The position numbers and the translations under genes were made by a program. DNA of 64,000 nt from WGAL01 sp964570865 (lineage in GTDB: Bacteria; Bacteroidota; Ignavibacteria; Ignavibacteriales; Melioribacteraceae): positions 1 to 64,000 of the forward strand of contig CAZMZM010000001.1 in NCBI GenBank assembly GCA_964570865.1, given 5' to 3'. The notes beneath the pieces were generated by a model. The model did no database searches, was not told the origin of the DNA, and saw only the letters and a list, made by a program, of their open reading frames with translations. Below are positions 26,250 through 34,480 of this stretch, piece by piece (positions within the stretch are counted from its first letter, which is position 1; each line of letters opens with the position of its first letter).

Positions 26250-27338
26250 TTAGACGATCGTTTTCTTCTTTTTTTGATTTTTCAGTTTAAATACATATGC
26301 CAAAACTTCTGCAACAGCTTTGAACAACGTAGGCGGAATTTCATCACCCACTTCACAAGACTTATACAAAGCGCGTGCCAACATTACATTTTCTTGTACC
26401 GGAATATTATGTTCCTTTGCAATTTCTTTTATCTTTTGTGCAACCCTATCTGCACCTTTGGCAACAACAGTCGGCGCTCCTTCCCCGCCCATCTCATATT
26501 TTAGTGCTACGGCAAAGTGAGTAGGATTAGTAATTACTACATCAGCTGTCGGAACATCAGCCATCATTCGACTATTAGCCATTTCCATCTGTTTCGCTTT
26601 TATTCTACCTTTTACATGCGGGTCGCCTTCCATATTTTTCATTTCCTCTTTTATTTCCTGCTTTGTCATCTTCATATCTTCCTTAAATTTATACTTTTGA
26701 TAAACAAAGTCAGATGCCGCCAATAGCAAATAGACAGCAGATATTTTCCAAAGGAAAGAGATTGAATTTCGAGACATGTAGCTAACTATTTCAGGAATGG
26801 TAAAACGAACAAGATTCACAGAATCAAGGATAACATCCCCAAGCAACCAATAGGAAACAAGCCCGACAACAATAACCTTAACTATACTTTTAAAAGCTTC
26901 AATAAAAGGTTCGATTGAAAAAAACTTAGATTTTAATCCTTGAAGCGGATTCAATTTTGAGAACTTGGGCTTCAGAGCTTTTGGGGATAATTTTATTCCT
27001 ACTTGGCCAAATCCAACCGCTAGTGCAACAATAACCAACACAATAAAAAAAGGAGCTAACACTTTAAGATAAAAGAGCATTGCTCCCACAGCATAAACCT
27101 GAAGCAAATCGGTACTAAGTTTTAGTTTATCCAACGAACTAAAAACACCGATTGTAAGTTGTGAAATGTTTGAACTGATAAGTCCGCGAAAAAGATAAAT
27201 GATAACAATCCCAAAAAAGAAAATCCCCAAGGAATTAACTTCCATACTCTTAGGGGCTTTTCCCTCATTTCTGGCATCATCCAGCTTTTTACCGGTTGGT
27301 TCTTCGGTCTTTTCTTGTCCGTCAACTTCCTTAGCCAT
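26250..27338 (-). CDS. flhB: Export apparatus substrate-specificity switch FlhB
   Basis: FlhB changes export specificity from rod/hook to filament proteins after autocleavage. The 362-residue protein starts with QEKTEEPTGKKLDDARNEG, has four membrane helices and the cleavage motif NPTH at residues 271-274 (VVITNPTHFAVALKYE). The cytoplasmic domain ends with a basic tail (KLKNQKKKKTIV). FliK, which triggers the switch, is encoded at 34481-38050 and is unusually large here. The gene lies between fliR and flhA. Confidence 0.97.
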   Translation of the reverse strand: MAKEVDGQEKTEEPTGKKLDDARNEGKAPKSMEVNSLGIFFFGIVIIYLFRGLISSNISQLTIGVFSSLDKLKLSTDLLQVYAVGAMLFYLKVLAPFFIVLVIVALAVGFGQVGIKLSPKALKPKFSKLNPLQGLKSKFFSIEPFIEAFKSIVKVIVVGLVSYWLLGDVILDSVNLVRFTIPEIVSYMSRNSISFLWKISAVYLLLAASDFVYQKYKFKEDMKMTKQEIKEEMKNMEGDPHVKGRIKAKQMEMANSRMMADVPTADVVITNPTHFAVALKYEMGGEGAPTVVAKGADRVAQKIKEIAKEHNIPVQENVMLARALYKSCEVGDEIPPTLFKAVAEVLAYVFKLKNQKKKKTIV

Positions 27339-27347
27339 CTTTTCCTC

Positions 27348-28124
27348 TTATTGTGCCATTATTGATAATAGATGATAAAGTTTATCTTCATATCCGGCAA
27401 GTAAATCACGTATTGTAAAAGCAAATATTGGTATCATTAATAACATCAAAAATATGCCAAGTCCCAGTTTCAAAGGCAAAAGGACAAAAAAGACTTGAAA
27501 TGAAGGGCTTATTCTTGAAATTATACCGCTGGCAACGTGTACAAAAAAGAAAGCTACTATTAATGGTGAGGCAATTTTTACTGCCAATACAAAAATTTCT
27601 GCAGAATATTTAATAAAAAGTTGCATTACCGATTCATTAAAAGTTAATTTCCCGAGTGGAATAAATTGAAATGAATATGAGACACTCTTAATTACATACT
27701 CGTGCCCGCCAATAATAAAAAAAATAATGATCCCCATGAAAATAAATAACACACCCATTATGTTATCCTGGTTTTGAGCATTAGAGTCAAACATCGTAGC
27801 CATCATCAATCCAATTTCACGACTAAGGAGATAACCTGCAAGCGACAGTGCATAAAAAACAAAATTTAACATAAAACCCATTATCATTCCGGTTAATACT
27901 TCCTTTATTCCCATAAAAAATAGTATTAAAAGTCCGGTCTGAAAATCAAAATCTAACTTAGGAACAGTAAAAAAAACGATATAAGTAATAGCTATTGCAA
28001 GGAGAATCCGCAAGTATTTTGGAACGGCCTGGTTGTTAAAAATGGGAGCAATAAAAAACATGCTTGCAATTCGCAAAAACATAAGTAATCCGGTGACAAA
28101 GTCCGAGACTAATATATTCATCAT
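27348..28124 (-). CDS. fliR: Export gate protein FliR
   Basis: FliR is a membrane component of the export core with FliP and FliQ. The 258-residue protein is highly hydrophobic with five to six membrane helices and the family segments LMFLRIASMFFIAPIFNNQA, VPKYLRILLAIAITYIV and GIKEVLTGMIMGFMLNFVFY. The start overlaps the fliQ stop by 4 nt (two ATG codons adjacent). The length is standard. Confidence 0.95.
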   Translation of the reverse strand: MMNILVSDFVTGLLMFLRIASMFFIAPIFNNQAVPKYLRILLAIAITYIVFFTVPKLDFDFQTGLLILFFMGIKEVLTGMIMGFMLNFVFYALSLAGYLLSREIGLMMATMFDSNAQNQDNIMGVLFIFMGIIIFFIIGGHEYVIKSVSYSFQFIPLGKLTFNESVMQLFIKYSAEIFVLAVKIASPLIVAFFFVHVASGIISRISPSFQVFFVLLPLKLGLGIFLMLLMIPIFAFTIRDLLAGYEDKLYHLLSIMAQ

Positions 28125-28390
28125 CTCACCATTGTAATCATTAGATCAAAAACTTCTTTTGTAAATGCAATCATTTTATGAGCCATAAACGGAAGAAGCA
28201 AAATCAGCACAATTGCCGTGATAATTATTTTAGGGACAAATGTAAGTGTCATTTCCTGAATAGAAGTTGCAGCTTGAAAAATTGAAATTAAAATGCCGAC
28301 TATTAAGCCCGCTCCCAATACAGGAAGCAGAATAATCAGCACTGTGTAAAAAGCGTCTGTAAGTAAACTAATAACTACATCCAGATTCAT
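28121..28390 (-). CDS. fliQ: Export gate protein FliQ
   Basis: This small protein (89 residues) of the export gate has two membrane helices (LTDAFYTVLIILLPVLGAGL and IITAIVLILLLPFMAHKMI) and the conserved central SIFQAATSIQEMTLTFVPKI. The ATG at 28390 has AAGGAG upstream and overlaps the fliP stop by 4 nt; an upstream in-frame codon at 28429 lies inside fliP and is rejected. The length is exactly that of typical FliQ. Confidence 0.96.
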   Translation of the reverse strand: MNLDVVISLLTDAFYTVLIILLPVLGAGLIVGILISIFQAATSIQEMTLTFVPKIIITAIVLILLLPFMAHKMIAFTKEVFDLMITMVR

Positions 28391-29166
28391 TGGAAACTCC
28401 TTACCAACGAAGAGATTATTAAATCCCATCCATTTACAAGAATAAACAGAAGTATCTTAAAAGGCATGGAAATCAGGGTAGGGGGAAGCATCATCATACC
28501 CATTGACATTAAAATACTTGCGATTATCATATCCATCATAACAAATGGCACAAAAAGGAAAAATCCGATTACAAATCCTGCTCTTAATTCGCCAACTACA
28601 AAAGCGGGTATTAAAATATAAGTTGGAAGTTCAGCTTTAGTTGAGGGTTTGTTCGTTTTTGCCATACCGAGAAATAACTCCAAATCTTCGTCTTTTACAT
28701 TGCGAAACATAAAGTTACGTATCGGTTCCATTCCGGCTGTGTATGCAGAATCCATAGGAATTTCTTTAGCCATATACGGCTTAATTGCATCATCGTAAAC
28801 TTTGTTCCAAGTAGGAGCCATTATGTAAAATGTAATAAATAGTGCTATTCCGGCCAAAAGTTGATTCGGCGGACTTTGCATCGTTCCCAAGGCAGTTTTA
28901 AGAAAATTAAAAACAATAATAATTCGAAGATAAGACGTTGTCATTATCATTATCGATGGTGCAAGAGAAAGGATTGTCAGTAATAGAAGAAGCTCTAAGG
29001 TGGTTGAAACTCCGTTTGTTTCATCTCCGTTACCAAAAGTAATTCCAACATTTGGGAGCGTAATTGTTTGCCCTACTTTCTGCTGTGTTTTAGCTTGAGC
29101 GAAATTGGTATTGGAAAACCCGAATAAAAAAAAAGCTATTAGCAATATTATAAAACTTTTCTTCAT
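28387..29166 (-). CDS. fliP: Export gate protein FliP
   Basis: FliP forms the pentameric core of the export channel. The 259-residue protein has a cleavable signal sequence (KKSFIILLIAFFLFGFS), as in other FliP proteins, and the conserved segments LTILSLAPSIMIMTTSYLRI, GTMQSPPNQLLAGIALFITF and LRAGFVIGFFLFVPFVMMDM. The start overlaps fliO by 4 nt and the end overlaps fliQ by 4 nt. Length and motifs are normal. Confidence 0.97.
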   Translation of the reverse strand: MKKSFIILLIAFFLFGFSNTNFAQAKTQQKVGQTITLPNVGITFGNGDETNGVSTTLELLLLLTILSLAPSIMIMTTSYLRIIIVFNFLKTALGTMQSPPNQLLAGIALFITFYIMAPTWNKVYDDAIKPYMAKEIPMDSAYTAGMEPIRNFMFRNVKDEDLELFLGMAKTNKPSTKAELPTYILIPAFVVGELRAGFVIGFFLFVPFVMMDMIIASILMSMGMMMLPPTLISMPFKILLFILVNGWDLIISSLVRSFQ

Positions 29167-29507
29167 TTCTTTTTCAAACTTTTCTTAAGAAGATCGGCAA
29201 AGTTCATGTTTATTCTTTCATTCTGCATCATATCGTATTCGCTAAAATTTTCACTGTCCGGTTTATCTAAAAGAGTAATATTGGTATCGCTAATGCCAAG
29301 TACATAGTAATTGTTATTAACTTTAACTACAGAGATATACCGCTTGGGTAAAATTCCCTTAACTGCCACAACGCTTATGGGAACTACATTTCCTTTGCCC
29401 CCTTCGAACTTAAACATCATTTTACGCATAAAAAAAACTACAACATAAACCGATGCCAGTAGAAGAACCAGAACAACAAAAATATATATTATATCGCTTG
29501 TGCTCAC
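29163..29507 (-). CDS. fliO: FliP-scaffold protein FliO
   Basis: FliO helps FliP assemble. This 114-residue protein has one N-terminal membrane helix (IIYIFVVLVLLLASVYVVVFF), then a small cytoplasmic domain with VVAVKGILPKRYISVVKVNN and YYVLGISDTNITLLDK, the usual FliO pattern. The gene overlaps fliN and fliP by 4 nt each, which supports the assignment. Low sequence conservation is typical for the family. Confidence 0.9.
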   Translation of the reverse strand: MSTSDIIYIFVVLVLLLASVYVVVFFMRKMMFKFEGGKGNVVPISVVAVKGILPKRYISVVKVNNNYYVLGISDTNITLLDKPDSENFSEYDMMQNERINMNFADLLKKSLKKK

Positions 29508-29923
29508 TGTTGTAAACCTTGCATTCTTTGTTCCGCTGATACCAGATTAGTAATTCTAATGCCGAAATGTTTATCGATTACAACTACTTCACCTTCTGCT
29601 ATTTTTTTATTATTTACAAAAACATCAACAGGTTCACTTGCGAGTTTGTCCAATTCGATTACATAACCACGTTCAAGTTCTAAAATATCTTTTATCTCCA
29701 TCTTGGTTCTACCCAATTCGATATAAACATTAAGTTTTAAATCTTTTAGCATCGTTAATTTGTCATCACCGACAATCGAACTGGGGACAGCATCATCAAA
29801 TTCGGGAAAATCTGCCACACTTCCTAAAACATCATCTCCGACCGGCTGTTCACCTGACTCTCCGGCAATCTGATTAGCTAAATCATCTAAATTTTGTTCG
29901 CCGTTTTCTATTTCGTCACTCAT
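29504..29923 (-). CDS. fliN: C-ring switch protein FliN
   Basis: FliN forms the base of the rotor switch. The 139-residue protein has an acidic N-terminal extension (about 55 residues) and a C-terminal SpoA/surface-presentation domain with LKLNVYIELGRTKMEIKDIL, LERGYVIELDKLASEPVDVF and KHFGIRITNLVSAEQRMQ. Length matches other FliN proteins. It begins directly after fliM, with AAAGGAG in the fliM end as ribosome-binding site, and overlaps fliO by 4 nt. Confidence 0.96.
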   Translation of the reverse strand: MSDEIENGEQNLDDLANQIAGESGEQPVGDDVLGSVADFPEFDDAVPSSIVGDDKLTMLKDLKLNVYIELGRTKMEIKDILELERGYVIELDKLASEPVDVFVNNKKIAEGEVVVIDKHFGIRITNLVSAEQRMQGLQQ

Positions 29924-30904
29924 TTATATCTCCTTTTCTTCAATTCTTTTTACTACTTTTACTGCTTTATGATTATTTGCAACTCCTGGTACTGCTAAAA
30001 AGAACGGTTTCCCTTCTACCTTGGCTACAATCTCGGAGTCAACTTTTTTATCTAAAACAATAACATCATTTTCCTTAATATTTTGAACTTGCCCAAACGT
30101 TAATTTAGTACTTCCAAACTCGATGCTAACGTTTAATTTTGTAGATTTCAATTGATTTGTTACAATTTCCCTTGCAGTTGTACCTAAATATTTTACAGGG
30201 CGAATTGTTGATAAATTTTGACTCGACAATTTGGATAATATTGTATCAAACGCATAAGTGGCAAAAGCCACATTCATTAAATATGATTCTTCACCAATAA
30301 AAATTTCAAATGTTATCAGCAATACACTTTCGCTTTGTGATGTTATCTGAGCAAAATCTATATCCGGTTCAAACCTATCAAGTTCAAAATTAAATTTATC
30401 TATTATTGACCAAGCTTTACCAAGTTCATCAAGTACTTTAGCCACAATATCTCCCAATACTGACTGTTCAATGGGAGTAATGGCTTTCGACTGCTTTGTG
30501 TTTTCACCGGTACCTCCTAATAATCGATCAACCAAAGTAATTGCAAGTTCAGGACTCAATTCTAATATTCCACGAATATCTGTCCCATCAATCTGAAAAA
30601 GAAACAATGCGGCGGGATTTGAAACAGATAAAACATATTCGCTATAGTAGATTTGATCAACTGTAATTACATTAATATTGATAATCGTTTGCAACTTCGA
30701 CATTAAATAAGAACTAAAAGACTCTGAAAAATTCTCATGAATTTGTTTTAGTGTTCGGAGTTGTAATTTTGATATACGATTCGGAAGACGAAAATCAAAA
30801 GGGACTACTTCCCTTTCAACAGAAAGACCTTCTTCTGCTTCATCTCCACTTTTCATATTTGATAGAAGTTCATCTATCTCTTGTTGTGATAGTACTTCAG
30901 CCAT
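29924..30904 (-). CDS. fliM: C-ring switch protein FliM
   Basis: FliM binds phosphorylated CheY and passes the signal to FliG. The 326-residue protein starts with the CheY-binding peptide LSQQEIDELLSNM, has the middle CheC-like domain (FLFQIDGTDIRGILELSPEL, with the GGTGENTKQ segment) and a C-terminal SpoA domain (KSTKLNVSIEFGSTKLTFGQ, VIVLDKKVDSEIVAKVEGKP). The N-terminal peptide is echoed by the C-terminal end of the CheZ-like protein in this window. It follows fliL by 2 nt. Confidence 0.97.
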   Translation of the reverse strand: MAEVLSQQEIDELLSNMKSGDEAEEGLSVEREVVPFDFRLPNRISKLQLRTLKQIHENFSESFSSYLMSKLQTIININVITVDQIYYSEYVLSVSNPAALFLFQIDGTDIRGILELSPELAITLVDRLLGGTGENTKQSKAITPIEQSVLGDIVAKVLDELGKAWSIIDKFNFELDRFEPDIDFAQITSQSESVLLITFEIFIGEESYLMNVAFATYAFDTILSKLSSQNLSTIRPVKYLGTTAREIVTNQLKSTKLNVSIEFGSTKLTFGQVQNIKENDVIVLDKKVDSEIVAKVEGKPFFLAVPGVANNHKAVKVVKRIEEKEI

Positions 30905-30906
30905 AA

Positions 30907-31413
30907 TTATTGTATTATAAATTTATTAAAATATATTTTAGTAATCGGTATTTCCGAAAGTTCGGTTTTGAAACTTTCCTTAAGCTCCTTTCTTATTTTG
31001 TCTCTTGCCCCAATTTTAAGCAGGTCTTTTAATTTCTTTTTTCTTAAGATAGAGATAATTAAATCGTTAATAAGCGGTGCTTTTTCTCCAAGCAAAGCAA
31101 CATCTTCTTCCTTGGGAACGTCTAAGCCAAGTGAAATTAGTAACAGCCTCATACCTCCATCGGCCGGATTAATTATCAAATCCTCAGTTTTGTAGATATA
31201 TTTACCGGTAACCACCGAATCCTGAAACTCAAGATTATCTTGATTCACTATTTCTTTTCCATCCTGAGGGTTTTGAGGTTTTACGATAAAATTAACAACA
31301 ACAAAATAAACAGCAACTAATTGAATAATATAAAGCGGTAAACCGATAAGTATAACTTTCGGACTTAATCCGCCACTACTTTCGCTTTTTTCTTTTTTTT
31401 CTTTATCAGCCAT
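30907..31413 (-). CDS. fliL: Stator-associated protein FliL
   Basis: FliL surrounds the stator and modulates motor output. The ATG at 31413 (MADKEKKEKSESSGGL) gives 168 residues; a longer frame reaching 31536 runs into the promoter region and is rejected. A single membrane helix (VILIGLPLYIIQLVAVYFVV) follows a short cytoplasmic N-terminus. The periplasmic domain ends with SEIPITKIYFNKFIIQ, the usual FliL end. It is the first gene of the fliL-fliM-fliN-fliO-fliP-fliQ-fliR-flhB-flhA-flhF-flhG operon. A sigma-54-like site lies upstream. Confidence 0.93.
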   Translation of the reverse strand: MADKEKKEKSESSGGLSPKVILIGLPLYIIQLVAVYFVVVNFIVKPQNPQDGKEIVNQDNLEFQDSVVTGKYIYKTEDLIINPADGGMRLLLISLGLDVPKEEDVALLGEKAPLINDLIISILRKKKLKDLLKIGARDKIRKELKESFKTELSEIPITKIYFNKFIIQ

Positions 31414-31442
31414 ATTTATACCATGTTTTTTACATTTTGTAC

Positions 31443-31458
31443 TACAATTGATATGCCA
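31443..31458 (-). promoter_or_regulatory. Candidate sigma-54 promoter of the fliL operon
   Basis: On the minus strand the sequence is TGGCAT-N5-TTGTA, with the two G positions spaced as in a -24/-12 element (GG, ten bases, then G). The -12 part lacks the usual C. It lies 30 nt upstream of the fliL ATG, behind the flgE terminator, so a promoter is needed here. The match is partial. Confidence 0.5.
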
Positions 31459-31541
31459 TTTAATTTTCTTATTATGTCCTGAAAAAAGAGGACAAATGGT
31501 AATTACGGGAAAGTAAGATTGGCTAATAATGAACAATTGAG

Positions 31542-31577
31542 GAAAAATAAAAAAAAACGGGAGTCGAAACTCCCGTT
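31542..31577 (-). terminator. Rho-independent terminator after flgE
   Basis: The inverted repeat AACGGGAGT (31556-31564) and ACTCCCGTT (31569-31577) forms a 9-bp stem with a CGAA loop. On the minus strand it is followed by a T-rich run. It lies 31 nt after the flgE stop and separates the flgB-flgE operon from the fliL operon. Confidence 0.9.
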
Positions 31578-31607
31578 AGGTTTAATAATATTATTTCAAT
31601 CAGTTTA

Positions 31608-33251
31608 CTATCTGACTAAATTAGTAATTTCCTGTAGAATTTGGTCGGAAACAGTTACAACTCTGGCATTTGCCTGAAAACCTCTCTGAGCAACTATCAT
31701 ATTCGTAAATTCCTCCGAAAGATCAACATTTGATTGCTCTAAAGCACCTGATTGAATAGTTGTTCCCGTATTTTGTCCCGGATCACCAACCAAAGGTTCA
31801 CCGGCATTAGCTGAAACGGTGTACATATTATCTCCGACACTAACCAAACCGTTTGTGTTTTTAAATGTTGCTAATAATATTTGTGCTAAAGTTTGTGATT
31901 CTCCATTCGTAAATACACCTACGATATTTCCGTACTGGTCAATATTAATATTTGATAGACTTGCTGAAGCTGAGCCATTCTGTGTTAATGCTGACACAAC
32001 TGAGTCTGAAGAAGTCTGAGTAATGCCATCAAATCCGCCAATTGCTCCAAAATCTAATTCAACATCTTGTCCGCTTGCACCACCTGAAGGAGTAAAATGA
32101 ATAGTAGGTGTTGACGGCGACATGGAAAGGATTGAGCCATCTGTGTTAAATTGAACAGAACCTTTTGAGCTTGATTCAGTTAACGTTCCGCTGGATGCGG
32201 GAACAGAAGCCTGCCAGTACCAATTGTTTGCACTGGTTTTGGTAAATTTAATTGTCAACGAATGACTTGCACCGAGTGAATCGTACATTGTAACAGTACC
32301 TGAAACAACAGTGGGAACTCTGTTCTCATCAACCGATGAGCTTAACGTATTTGAACTGGCGAGTTGGGTTACTGCTGTTGGGTCAAAATCAAAATCGATT
32401 CCTCTGGTTGTATCAGTAATATTTATACTATCGGCAGCAACGCCTCCAATAGTACTCATATCGCCATTTGCATCAAAAACCACTTCGGATGTGGTCGGGC
32501 CTACAACCGAATTGCCGTCTTCGTCAGTAAGTTCATAGGTCATATCATAAGTATCAGCCGCAGTTTTCTCATATTCGACAGAAAATGTATATTCATTACC
32601 CCAGTCATCATAAATTGTATTTTGTTCGCTTAATGTATCACCAACCGCCATTGAAGAATTAATATTTCCATTCTCTGTGTAATCTTCACTTCTTGTTATT
32701 GTAGAGCTGCTTTTTAGATTACCGCCCCAATCAACTTTAGTAGAAGCAACAGCAGGCAACTTCATCTGAGTATCAATTTGAATATCTTCTAAATTGTTTC
32801 CCGGAGGTACTACACCGTCGGATGTTGCAACTTTACCTTGTACAATTGCGCCATTCTGAGGATTAACCAGTTTACCGTCGGCATCAAATACAAATGCACC
32901 TGCTCTTGAATAGAATTGCTCTCCATTATTCTTCGTGATGAATAACCCTTTTCCTTGTAAAGCCAAATCAGTTGTAATTCCGGTACGCTGGAATGTTCCC
33001 TGTCCCCAATTTCTGTCAATTGAGTTAATTTTCATTCCAAGCCCTAACTGAAAAGTATTTGTTCCGCCTGAACTTGATGTGGAGTTTGAACCGTAGCGAA
33101 CTATCTGGTTAAATGCATCTGCAAATGTTACTCTTGAACTTTTGTAACCAATAGAATTTACATTTGCGATATTGTTACCAACAACGTCCATCATTGTTTG
33201 ATGGTTTCTTAATCCGGATACGCCCGAAAATAATGAGTTAATTAATGACAT
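31608..33251 (-). CDS. flgE: Flagellar hook protein FlgE
   Basis: FlgE builds the hook. The 547-residue protein is longer than the 400-residue enterobacterial form, through an enlarged middle region of beta-rich, Ser/Thr/Asp-rich sequence (about residues 170-430). The N-terminal motif (SLINSLFSGVSGLRNHQTM, then GNNIANVNSIGYKSSRVTF) and the C-terminal motif (GALEQSNVDLSEEFTNMIVA, then QRGFQANARVVTVSDQIL) are intact. The start has a strong TTAGGAGG ribosome-binding site. A GC-rich structured leader lies between the upstream orphan gene and this start. A terminator follows. Confidence 0.97.
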   Translation of the reverse strand: MSLINSLFSGVSGLRNHQTMMDVVGNNIANVNSIGYKSSRVTFADAFNQIVRYGSNSTSSSGGTNTFQLGLGMKINSIDRNWGQGTFQRTGITTDLALQGKGLFITKNNGEQFYSRAGAFVFDADGKLVNPQNGAIVQGKVATSDGVVPPGNNLEDIQIDTQMKLPAVASTKVDWGGNLKSSSTITRSEDYTENGNINSSMAVGDTLSEQNTIYDDWGNEYTFSVEYEKTAADTYDMTYELTDEDGNSVVGPTTSEVVFDANGDMSTIGGVAADSINITDTTRGIDFDFDPTAVTQLASSNTLSSSVDENRVPTVVSGTVTMYDSLGASHSLTIKFTKTSANNWYWQASVPASSGTLTESSSKGSVQFNTDGSILSMSPSTPTIHFTPSGGASGQDVELDFGAIGGFDGITQTSSDSVVSALTQNGSASASLSNINIDQYGNIVGVFTNGESQTLAQILLATFKNTNGLVSVGDNMYTVSANAGEPLVGDPGQNTGTTIQSGALEQSNVDLSEEFTNMIVAQRGFQANARVVTVSDQILQEITNLVR

Positions 33252-33282
33252 CTTAACCTCCTAAGATTATTTTATAAAATCA

Positions 33283-33336
33283 GATTCAGCGTCTGTCGGT
33301 CGGCTGAATCGTGGGCGTCCTCGGAAGGTCCCGCCC
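33283..33336 (-). promoter_or_regulatory. GC-rich structured leader element upstream of flgE
   Basis: In an AT-rich window this stretch is markedly GC-rich and holds two adjacent hairpins. On the minus strand the first has stem GGGCG/CGCCC (33332-33336 and 33313-33317) with an inner CCT/AGG helix and TCCG loop; the second has an 8-bp stem GATTCAGC/GCTGAATC (33303-33310 and 33283-33290) with a 12-nt loop. A T-containing run (TGATTTTAT) follows, then the flgE ribosome-binding site 20 nt further. It could be an attenuator, a structured regulatory RNA or a processing site. It does not match the conserved core of c-di-GMP riboswitches that I know. Confidence 0.65.
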
Positions 33337-33362
33337 GTTACTTTAGTTATTTCAATTAATTT

Positions 33363-33740
33363 CTAATGTGCAAAAACGACACTGTCAATATTTGTAAAAA
33401 TGTTATCTTCTTCCGAAATCGGGAGAGCAGTAACAACTGTTCTATTCGGAATATTAACAATAAAAGCAGTATCGTTGAGCATAACCAGTGAATCTTTAGC
33501 TCCTTTTTGTTCTGCTTTATCAACTGCATTCTGTAATTTTTCCAACTGAGTATTGGATAATGATATATCTCTCGAATCCAGTCGTTGAGATGCGTGTTTT
33601 GAAAATTTTATTTTCTCAAGTTCACGCTGCAAAACCGAGTTAAAAGCATCAGTACCTTTAACTTCCTTTTTAGGAATCGATTCACCAGGTCTTTCAATCG
33701 GTACAAACGGTACTTGAATCCCGTTTATATATCCTGCCAT
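33363..33740 (-). CDS. Flagellar operon protein (TIGR02530/DUF3766-like)
   Basis: A 125-residue protein found between flgD and flgE in many flagellar clusters. It has the family pattern of an N-terminal disordered part, then FSKHASQRLDSRDISLSNTQ, LEKLQNAVDKAEQKGAKDSL and a C-terminal strand pair with VNIPNRTVVTALPISE. The molecular role is not established. It starts 1 nt after flgD's stop codon. The gap of 111 nt to flgE holds the structured leader. Confidence 0.88.
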   Translation of the reverse strand: MAGYINGIQVPFVPIERPGESIPKKEVKGTDAFNSVLQRELEKIKFSKHASQRLDSRDISLSNTQLEKLQNAVDKAEQKGAKDSLVMLNDTAFIVNIPNRTVVTALPISEEDNIFTNIDSVVFAH

Positions 33741-33741
33741 T

Positions 33742-34470
33742 CTATCCTCCTAAAAATGAGACATCTTTTGGGTTTGGAAAATCCCCTGTTGTTTCAGGGC
33801 TGTTCAAAATTTCAACTACATCTGATAAACTAACCTCGTTGCCGTTTATTACAAAGAATGTACCATTATTTGTAAATTTCACTCCTTCTATCGTTCCAAC
33901 TTGATAAGCATCCACAGTTAAATCATCTTCTCCATTCATGCTTTTGGCAGCTACTTCAAATGTATAAACACCATTACTTAATTTCACACCATTATTATCG
34001 GTAAAATCCCACGATAGTTTATGGTTGCCAGAACTTTGCGGTAAATTTTCTATTGTTGAAACCAATGCTCCCGAGCTGTCATAAACATTTATTTTAACTG
34101 AGGAAGCATCTGCAGGCAAAGAATAACCAAGGTCAACTGAACTCTGTCCGGAATAAGAGATTTGATTATTTCCAATCTTTACTTGCTTACCTATTAGCGT
34201 TGAAGACATTGTGTTATTTACGGATTGAATCAACTGATAATTAGCATTTATGCTATCACTTAATGATTGATTCATATTTTCAAGTTGCTCAACCGAACTA
34301 AACTGGGCTAATTGAGAAACATACTGAGTAGAATCCATCGGATTCAATGGATCTTGATATTTAAGTTGTTCTACCATCAATCTCAAAAAATCATCCTTCC
34401 CCAATTTACTTTTACCCGGTTCCGGCTGATATCCGGTGCTTCCAACAAAGTTGGAAATGTTATCTATCAT
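33742..34470 (-). CDS. flgD: Hook-cap scaffold protein FlgD
   Basis: FlgD caps the growing hook. The 242-residue protein has the N-terminal signature (SKLGKDDFLRLMVEQLKYQD, PLNPMDSTQYVSQLAQFSSV), then a beta-rich domain with GQSSVDLGYSLPADASSV and LSWDFTDNNGVKLSNGVYTF, the FlgD Ig-like part. It lies 10 nt after fliK and is followed by the flgD-flgE linker protein. Length and motifs are usual. Confidence 0.96.
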   Translation of the reverse strand: MIDNISNFVGSTGYQPEPGKSKLGKDDFLRLMVEQLKYQDPLNPMDSTQYVSQLAQFSSVEQLENMNQSLSDSINANYQLIQSVNNTMSSTLIGKQVKIGNNQISYSGQSSVDLGYSLPADASSVKINVYDSSGALVSTIENLPQSSGNHKLSWDFTDNNGVKLSNGVYTFEVAAKSMNGEDDLTVDAYQVGTIEGVKFTNNGTFFVINGNEVSLSDVVEILNSPETTGDFPNPKDVSFLGG

Positions 34471-34480
34471 TATATTTTCC

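Noticed and set aside
33283..33336. c-di-GMP riboswitch before flgE
   Set aside because: The conserved GEMM core and the class-II pseudoknot signature are both absent; kept only as an unclassified structured element.
33313..33350. TAAA-N16-TCCGAGGA on the minus strand before flgE, like a sigma-28 site
   Set aside because: Only CCGA of the -10 matches, and the bases are explained by the GC hairpin; not called a promoter.
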